In this document: positions 1 to 3,676 of the stretch, piece after piece
How positions within the stretch are numbered: position 1 is the stretch's first letter
Layout of the letters: each line of letters opens with the position of its first letter
Assembly (NCBI GenBank): GCA_019747165.1
Contig: JAIERC010000290.1
Coordinates: 1-5,808, forward strand
Length of the DNA stretch: 5,808 bases
DNA from: Sphingomonas sp.
GTDB lineage: Bacteria > Pseudomonadota > Alphaproteobacteria > Sphingomonadales > Sphingomonadaceae
Direction of reading: 5' to 3'
Notes under the pieces: model-generated
Told to the model about the DNA's origin: nothing
Databases searched by the model: none
The model's input: the letters and a program-made list of their open reading frames with translations, nothing else
Position numbers and translations under genes: made by a program

Positions 1-208
1 CAGCCGAATATTTTTCCTGATAGTGAACGGTGAGCGGGAAGAAATCCTGGCCCTCCTTCACTGACTTGGCGGCAGTGACCGCGCAGAGGACGACGGTTTC
101 GCCAAGCGTCGCCATTACGGCGCCGTCGGCCTGACGGGCAACGCGGCCCGTTTCCAGCGTGAGGGTCTTGCCGCCCCACTGGATGCTTGCAGTTTTCGTA
201 TCGAACAT
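1..208 (-). CDS. pnp: Polyribonucleotide nucleotidyltransferase (PNPase), N-terminal 69 codons only
   Basis: The visible 69 codons, starting with ATG at 208 and running off the window edge at 1, read MFDTKTASIQWGGKTLTLET followed by GRVARQADGAVMATLGETVV. This is the start of the first RNase PH-like domain of PNPase. The family's 3'-to-5' phosphorolytic exonuclease acts as a homotrimer in mRNA decay and in the RNA degradosome; the catalytic second RNase PH domain and the KH and S1 RNA-binding domains would lie outside the window. The start is supported by a strong AAGGA ribosome binding site at 215-219 (minus strand), 6 nt upstream. It follows rpsO, the same order as in E. coli and most proteobacteria, after a 178-nt gap with several potential hairpins that may mediate autoregulation. 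The gene is cut by the window, not visibly broken. Identification is firm from the N-terminus and context. Confidence 0.95.
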   Translation of the reverse strand, partial: MFDTKTASIQWGGKTLTLETGRVARQADGAVMATLGETVVLCAVTAAKSVKEGQDFFPLTVHYQEKYSA

Positions 209-240
209 GTGATTTCCTTCAACACCGGTCGCCCAATGCG

Positions 241-304
241 GTCCGGGGCCTATCTGCGAGCTAAGCCGGCTCGCGCGGTTCTGGGCCCTTCATGGCCCGG
301 GGAC
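241..304 (-). promoter_or_regulatory. Structured pnp 5' leader (predicted long stem with inner hairpin)
   Basis: Read on the minus strand, 304-294 can pair with 250-241: GTCC with GGAC and GGGCC with GGCCC, separated by a small 2x1 internal loop. Inside lies a perfect 6-bp hairpin, GCGAGC (274-269) with GCTCGC (261-256) around a 7-nt loop. A further GGGCC/GGCCC pairing at 298-284 would compete with the outer stem. In E. coli the pnp leader forms a duplex cut by RNase III, after which PNPase represses its own synthesis; position and structure here fit that scheme. The pairing is seen by eye, and the regulatory role is inference. No convincing sigma-70 type promoter was recognised in this gap. 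Confidence 0.45.
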
Positions 305-333
305 GGTTAGCCGAATTGCTTCGCGTCCAGTCA

Positions 334-350
334 TCCCGCCATTCGCGGGA
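334..350. repeat. Small REP-like palindrome in the rpsO-pnp gap
   Basis: The plus strand has TCCCGC (334-339), a 5-nt loop, and GCGGGA (345-350), a perfect 6-bp dyad. With its flanks (TCAT before, ATGC after) it resembles the short TCATTCCCGC...GCGGGAATGA extragenic palindromes common in GC-rich proteobacteria. It lies 6 bp beyond the rpsO-distal hairpin and could either be a dispersed REP-like unit or simply part of the rpsO 3' end and pnp leader structure. Only one copy is in the window, so repeat status cannot be shown here. Confidence 0.35.
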
Positions 351-355
351 ATGCG

Positions 356-383
356 AAAAGGGCGACCCGAAGGCCGCCCCTTT
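356..383 (-). terminator. rpsO-distal hairpin with UUCG tetraloop (probable weak terminator or processing site)
   Basis: Beginning 4 nt after the rpsO stop codon, the minus strand reads AAAGGGGCGGCC, TTCG, GGTCGCCCTTTT. The two 12-nt arms pair completely, with two G-U wobbles, around a C(UUCG)G loop, one of the most stable RNA tetraloops. The only T-run is the TTTT forming the base of the stem, followed by CGC, so as an intrinsic terminator it should be partial and allow read-through into pnp. E. coli has an equivalent attenuating terminator after rpsO. It probably also protects the rpsO 3' end from exonucleases. Confidence 0.65.
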
Positions 384-386
384 GAA

Positions 387-656
387 TTATTTGCGAAGAC
401 CCAGCTTCGCGATCAGATCAGTATAGCGCTGGCCATCCGAATGCCGGAGATAATCCAGCAGCGACCGACGCTTGTTGACCATCATCAGCAGCCCACGGCG
501 CGAATGATTGTCTTTCTTGTGATCCTTGAAATGCTCGGTCAGGTTGCGGATGCGCTCGGTGAGGATCGCGACCTGTACCTCGGGGGAGCCGGTATCGCCT
601 TCGGCGCGGCCATGTTCCTTGACGAGCGCGTCCTTGCGCTCTGCAGTAATCGTCAT
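387..656 (-). CDS. rpsO: 30S ribosomal protein S15
   Basis: The 89-residue product has the usual S15 length. It carries DTGSPEVQVAILTERI (residues 21-36) and the signature region through residue 70, including HFKDHKKDNHSRRGLL (42-57) and MVNKRRSLLDYL (59-70). S15 is a primary binder of the central domain of 16S rRNA: it docks on the h20-h21-h22 junction, organises assembly of the platform, and contributes to a bridge with the 50S subunit. The ATG at 656 has a clear AAGGA site at 664-668, 7 nt upstream. Its start lies 20 nt after the truB stop and its stop is followed directly by a strong hairpin at 383-356. In E. coli S15 represses its own translation through its leader RNA; no such structure can be claimed in the 20-nt gap here. 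Nothing is unusual in the protein. Confidence 0.98.
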   Translation of the reverse strand: MTITAERKDALVKEHGRAEGDTGSPEVQVAILTERIRNLTEHFKDHKKDNHSRRGLLMMVNKRRSLLDYLRHSDGQRYTDLIAKLGLRK

Positions 657-676
657 TCAATTTTCCTTCGACATCG

Positions 677-1693
677 TCACAGGTTGAAACCGCGCACGAC
701 CCGGACCTCGCGGTCCTTTGCCTCCACCAACGCGACGGGACTATTGTCCAGCATCGCAAAATAGGGGCCATCGTTCACGGCAATCCCGATCAACACCCGC
801 CCCTGTCGGAGCAGCCCTGCCTGATCGGGGGTGAGGGATAGAGCCGGGATGTCGTCCAGCCCCGCCCTCAGTGGCAGGAGTTTGTCTTCAAGGGTGCGGG
901 CCTTAGCGAATTCGGCGAGATTGTCCAGCGATATCGCGTGGGTGAGGTCGAACGGCCCCGCCTTGGTCCGGCGCAGCATGGTGACATGGCCAACGGTACC
1001 AAGCGCCAGCGCGATATCACGGGCAAGCGAGCGGATATAGGTGCCCTTGGAGACATGGGCGGTGAGGGTGATTTGCTCCAAATCCTCCCCGAGCTTGTCT
1101 CGGGGAGGGGGACCGTCGGCGAAGCCGATGGTGGAGGGGACGGGCCCCGAGCGCAGCGCTTGTGGATGCCCCCCTCCACCATTCGCTAAAGAAGCGAATG
1201 GTCCCCCTCCCCGAGCGAGCTCGGGGAGGATCGAGAGGCCATGAATCGTCACCCCCCTACTCGCCAGCTCCACGTCTTCCCCCGCCCGCGCCAAATCATA
1301 GGCGCGCGCGCCATCTACCTTCAGCGCGGAGTAAGCAGGCGGCACTTGCTCGATCGGCCCAGTAAAGCGCGGCAACACCGCCTCCACCTGCGCTAGTGTC
1401 GGCCGCACATCGCTCTCCGCGACAATTTTGCCCTCAAGGTCAAGCGTATCGGTCTGCACCCCGAACCCGATGGTAAACGCATACACTTTGTCGCTATCAA
1501 GCATGCGGCCCGCCAGCTTGGTCGCCTCGCCGATCGCGATCGGCAGCACGCCCGTCGCCAGCGGATCGAGCGTGCCCCCATGCCCGACCTTGAATTTTCC
1601 GTATCCGCCGTCGCGCAGCGCGCGCTTCACCGCCGACACGCCCTGTGTCGATCCAAGCCCCAAAGGCTTGTCCAGGATGATCCAGCCGTGCAC
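677..1693 (-). CDS. truB: tRNA pseudouridine(55) synthase TruB with a 50-residue repeat-encoded insertion
   Basis: TruB isomerises U55 to pseudouridine in the T-loop of nearly all elongator tRNAs and also acts as a tRNA-folding chaperone. The catalytic motif GGTLDPLATGVLPIAIGEATK spans residues 39-59, with the nucleophile Asp43. YAFTIGFGVQTDTLDLEG (71-88), PPAYSALKVDGARAYDLAR (118-136) and SKGTYIRSLARDIA (215-228) are also typical, and the C-terminal TruB_C/PUA-like part runs from about 275 to 338. The protein is 338 residues; family members are usually near 300. The excess is residues 155-204, encoded exactly by the 150-bp palindromic element at 1082-1231; without it the length is 288. The insert falls in a loop between the beta strand ending GVTIHGLS and the strand LEQITLTAHV, so the active site may survive. 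The start is GTG at 1693 (MHGWIILDKPLGLGS), only 5 nt after the tdk stop. The reading frame is intact; whether the enzyme is active is not known. Confidence 0.96.
   Translation of the reverse strand: MHGWIILDKPLGLGSTQGVSAVKRALRDGGYGKFKVGHGGTLDPLATGVLPIAIGEATKLAGRMLDSDKVYAFTIGFGVQTDTLDLEGKIVAESDVRPTLAQVEAVLPRFTGPIEQVPPAYSALKVDGARAYDLARAGEDVELASRGVTIHGLSILPELARGGGPFASLANGGGGHPQALRSGPVPSTIGFADGPPPRDKLGEDLEQITLTAHVSKGTYIRSLARDIALALGTVGHVTMLRRTKAGPFDLTHAISLDNLAEFAKARTLEDKLLPLRAGLDDIPALSLTPDQAGLLRQGRVLIGIAVNDGPYFAMLDNSPVALVEAKDREVRVVRGFNL
1082..1231. repeat. 150-bp nested palindromic element inserted in frame within truB
   Basis: The two ends form a near-perfect inverted repeat: 1082-1114 begins ATCCTCCCCGAGCT and ends CTCGGGGAGGGGGACC, and the reverse complement of 1200-1231 is the same except TGT versus CG in the centre. 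Each end is itself a 10-bp hairpin (1084-1093 with 1099-1108; 1206-1215 with 1220-1229). Inside are TCGGC-GAA-GCCGA (1116-1128), a perfect 12-bp pair ATGGTGGAGGGG (1128-1139) with its complement (1171-1182), and CATTCGCT-AAAGA-AGCGAATG (about 1180-1200). There is no room for a transposase, and I see no clear target-site duplication. The look is that of the GC-rich dispersed palindromes of sphingomonad genomes (from familiarity), moved in trans or by an unknown route. It covers truB codons 155-204 precisely. The structure is directly visible; dispersal in the genome is inference. Confidence 0.88.
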
Positions 1694-1698
1694 GCGGC

Positions 1699-2286
1699 TC
1701 AGCCTTCAGCGGCGGCGAGCCGTTCCGTGAAGTGCTTGCGGCAGAGCGCGACATAGCGGTCATCCCCGCCGATTTCGGTTTGCGCGCCTTCCGCGACCGC
1801 GTTGCCGAGATTATCGACGCGCAAGTTCATCGTCGCCTTGCGTCCGCATTCGCACACCGATTTCAACTCGACGAGATTGTCGGCAATCGCGAGCAATGCC
1901 GCGCTGCCGGGGAACAGCCGCCCGCGAAAATCCGTGCGCAGCCCATAAGCAAGCACCGGAATCCCGTCGACATCGGCCAGCCGCGCCAACTGCGCCACTT
2001 GAGCCTCACTCAAAAACTGCGCTTCATCCACCAGCACGCAGGCGATCGGTGCGGTGGCATGTTCAGCGGTAACGATCGCGGCAAGATCGGTCGCCGCATC
2101 GAACGCAATCGCCTGCTTCTCGAGCCCGATCCGCGACGCAATCGCCCCCATGGCCGCCCGCGTATCAATCGCGGCGGTGAACAGCATCGTCCGCATCCCC
2201 CGTTCGCGATAATTGAAATCGGCCTGGAGAAGGTTGGTGGATTTGCCCGCGTTCATGCTGGCATAGTAGAAATAGAGCTTGGCCAT
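1699..2286 (-). CDS. tdk: Thymidine kinase (E. coli-type, TK1-like)
   Basis: The enzyme phosphorylates thymidine (and deoxyuridine) to the monophosphate with ATP in the pyrimidine salvage pathway, in the cytosol. The 195 residues begin MAKLYFYYASMNAGKST with the P-loop at 10-17. VLVDEAQFL (84-92) holds the Walker B-like Asp87 and the probable catalytic base Glu88, and YGLRTDFRG (114-122) is the family motif. Structural zinc ligands appear as Cys145 and Cys147 (CECGRKA) and Cys182 with His185 (CRKHF); the C-x-C spacing is that of the E. coli-type enzymes. The nucleotide lasso (about 160-180, ending IGGDDRYVALCRKHF) is present. The start ATG lies 6 nt after the hydrolase stop and lacks a good ribosome binding site at normal distance, so translation is probably coupled to the upstream gene. 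The stop is 5 nt before truB. A tdk gene inside the infB-pnp cluster is not the classic arrangement. Confidence 0.95.
   Translation of the reverse strand: MAKLYFYYASMNAGKSTNLLQADFNYRERGMRTMLFTAAIDTRAAMGAIASRIGLEKQAIAFDAATDLAAIVTAEHATAPIACVLVDEAQFLSEAQVAQLARLADVDGIPVLAYGLRTDFRGRLFPGSAALLAIADNLVELKSVCECGRKATMNLRVDNLGNAVAEGAQTEIGGDDRYVALCRKHFTERLAAAEG
1703..1707 (-). promoter_or_regulatory. Ribosome binding site supporting the truB GTG start
   Basis: GAAGG on the minus strand ends 9 nt before the GTG at 1693. It lies inside the last codons of tdk (GAAGGC then the TGA stop), so tdk termination and truB initiation overlap physically. No ATG in this frame at a suitable position competes, and the protein from GTG begins with the conserved MHGWIILDKP. 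Confidence 0.6.
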
Positions 2287-2292
2287 GCGCGG

Positions 2293-3183
2293 CTATTGCA
2301 CCTTGGCCGGCAGCGTGCCCAGCCAGGCGACCAGCGCTTCAGAAAGCGCGATCCGCTTGTCGGAAAAAGGGTGGTCGGTCTGCCAGACCGCCGTCGTCAC
2401 CTGCGTGTTGCCGGCATCCCGGGCAGCCTTCACATAGCCGGGCACGTCCACACCCCGGGCGCGGGCCGCGCCATAGATGGCGAGCGGGCGATTGCCATAA
2501 GCGGCGAGGCGGCGTTCGATATCGAAGCGGTCACCGCCCTGCACGATCTCTGCCGTCAGCGCTTCCTCGCTGGTGCCGGCAAGCGGCGGCAGATCGGCGA
2601 CGACCATCTCGTGCCACGCCTTCTTGCCGGTTTCGGTGGCCAATGCGCGACCAGTCCCCGCGATATTCCACGCATCGATGATGAACAGGCCGATCACGTC
2701 CTTGTCATCGGCGGCGGCATCGCTGGCCATGAAGCCACCCATGCTATGCCCGGCCAGCGCGATCCGCTTGGGATCGATATGATATTTGGCGGCAATGACG
2801 GGCGTGCGCAGGAAAGCGATGGCGGCATGCGCATCGTCGGCTGAGCCGCCGAATGAGAAATTACCGGGGCTGCCCCAGGAGCCGTGATAATGCATCGTCA
2901 GCACATTCCAGCCAGCCCGCCGAGCGGCCTGCGCCAGATCGAGATTCTGCTCGTTGCCGGGAAAGCCGTGGAACAGGATCAGCGTCGGATGCGGCTGGCC
3001 ACCGGAAGCGGTGTAGATCAGCGCGTTCATCGCCCCGCCCTTAACGGGGATGACGAAGGCGTCGTTCCCGGCGGGAAAGGCAGTGTCCGGCGACGGATCG
3101 GTAATGGCGGGCGATGGGGTTTGGGCCAGCGCCGGGGCCGTGGCGCATAGGGCGAGTGGCAACAGAAGCTTCAACATGGTCAT
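2293..3183 (-). CDS. Exported alpha/beta hydrolase of unknown substrate
   Basis: The 296-residue protein starts with a signal peptide: MTMLK, a hydrophobic stretch LLLPLALCATAPALA, and a likely signal peptidase I site after Ala20 (ALA-Q). It should act in the periplasm or outside. The alpha/beta hydrolase core shows the oxyanion-hole region LILFHGFPGNEQN (68-80), YHGSWGSPGNFSF (99-111), the nucleophile elbow GHSMGG with Ser147, and a likely catalytic His271 in TDHPFSDKRIAL. The catalytic acid is not clear: where the family usually has an Asp after strand beta-7, this protein reads IYGAARARGVD, so Asp246 is only a candidate. Substrate is unknown; esterase or peptidase-like activity is possible. 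The gene starts 33 nt after the rbfA stop with its own strong ribosome binding site, and ends 6 nt before tdk. It has no evident link to translation, so its place in the cluster is unexplained. Confidence 0.88.
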   Translation of the reverse strand: MTMLKLLLPLALCATAPALAQTPSPAITDPSPDTAFPAGNDAFVIPVKGGAMNALIYTASGGQPHPTLILFHGFPGNEQNLDLAQAARRAGWNVLTMHYHGSWGSPGNFSFGGSADDAHAAIAFLRTPVIAAKYHIDPKRIALAGHSMGGFMASDAAADDKDVIGLFIIDAWNIAGTGRALATETGKKAWHEMVVADLPPLAGTSEEALTAEIVQGGDRFDIERRLAAYGNRPLAIYGAARARGVDVPGYVKAARDAGNTQVTTAVWQTDHPFSDKRIALSEALVAWLGTLPAKVQ

Positions 3184-3190
3184 CGCGATG

Positions 3191-3197
3191 CTCCCCT
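3191..3197 (-). promoter_or_regulatory. Ribosome binding site fixing the hydrolase start
   Basis: AGGGGAG on the minus strand lies 7 nt before the ATG at 3183. The coding sequence opens ATG ACC ATG, so residue 3 is an alternative start, but the spacing favours the first ATG. Both give a functional-looking signal peptide. Confidence 0.7.
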
Positions 3198-3216
3198 AAA
3201 GTCGGGGCTTACCCTA

Positions 3217-3621
3217 TCAGGCTTCGGGCTCATCGCCAGCAAGATCACGCGCCACCTTTGGGTCGCGCAGCAGCGCATCGATATGGCTGCCCTCGTCGAA
3301 GCTGTCATCGGCCAGGAATTTCAGCTTGGCGGCATATTTGGTGTTCACCCGCCGCGCGACTTCGCTCTGCAGATACGCGGTATTCGTGCGCAGCGCCTTG
3401 AGCACCACCGCCTCGTCCTTGCCGAGCAGCGGCTTCACGAAAGCGGTTGCGTGGCGCAGATCGGGCGACATGCGGACTTCTGTGACGGTCACCATGTGCT
3501 TGGCGAGCGTCTCGTCATGCACATCGCCACGCGCGAGAATGTCGGACAGTGCATGGCGCACCTGTTCTCCCACGCGGAGCAGGCGGACAGAGCGGGTTTC
3601 GGCGGTGTCGGCTGGTTTCAT
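3217..3621 (-). CDS. rbfA: 30S ribosome-binding factor A
   Basis: RbfA is a single KH-type domain protein that binds the free 30S subunit near the decoding region and helps late maturation of the 5' end of 16S rRNA, notably at low temperature. The 134 residues include RLLRVGEQVRHALSDIL (13-29), VTVTEVRMSPDLRHATAFVK (44-63), the most diagnostic stretch, and LQSEVARRVNTKYAAKLKFL (84-103), followed by the DDSFDEGSHIDALL motif (105-118). The acidic tail EPEA is followed by tandem stops TGA TAG. It lies 55 nt downstream of infB, the standard order. Its ribosome binding site is poor: GAGAG at 3632-3636, 10 nt from the ATG, right beside a strong stem-loop at 3638-3673, which could modulate its translation. 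Confidence 0.96.
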   Translation of the reverse strand: MKPADTAETRSVRLLRVGEQVRHALSDILARGDVHDETLAKHMVTVTEVRMSPDLRHATAFVKPLLGKDEAVVLKALRTNTAYLQSEVARRVNTKYAAKLKFLADDSFDEGSHIDALLRDPKVARDLAGDEPEA

Positions 3622-3637
3622 TATTCAAACACTCTCG

Positions 3638-3673
3638 CAGTCGCTCTGACAGGGTAAACTGCCAGAGCGACTG
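3638..3673 (-). promoter_or_regulatory. Perfect 11-bp stem-loop between infB and rbfA
   Basis: CAGTCGCTCTG (minus strand 3673-3663) pairs without mismatch with CAGAGCGACTG (3648-3638); within the 14-nt loop a CAG/CTG pair can add three more base pairs after one mismatch. The dyad begins 3 nt after the infB stop codon and ends 1 nt before the weak GAGAG that would serve rbfA. There is no T-run on either strand, so it is unlikely to be an efficient intrinsic terminator. It may be an RNase cleavage or 3'-end protecting structure, or a brake on rbfA translation. The structure is visible; function is inference. Confidence 0.6.
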
Positions 3674-3676
3674 AAA

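Noticed and set aside
351..764. A 137-codon open frame on the plus strand opposite rpsO
   Set aside because: It starts within the rpsO-distal hairpin region and is antisense to S15; nothing supports translation.
1082..1231. The truB insert as an intein, an intron or a frameshift scar
   Set aside because: It is only 50 codons, lacks splicing motifs, and its symmetry from end to end is that of a palindromic repeat; the frame is continuous with normal TruB sequence on both sides.
1732..2844. A 370-codon open frame on the plus strand across tdk and the hydrolase
   Set aside because: It is fully antisense to two well-recognised genes, is rich in Arg and His as expected from the mirror of GC-rich codons, and shows no known domain or ribosome binding site.
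3638..3673. The infB-rbfA stem-loop as a classical intrinsic terminator
   Set aside because: No run of T follows the stem on either strand, and rbfA directly downstream is expected to be co-transcribed with infB.
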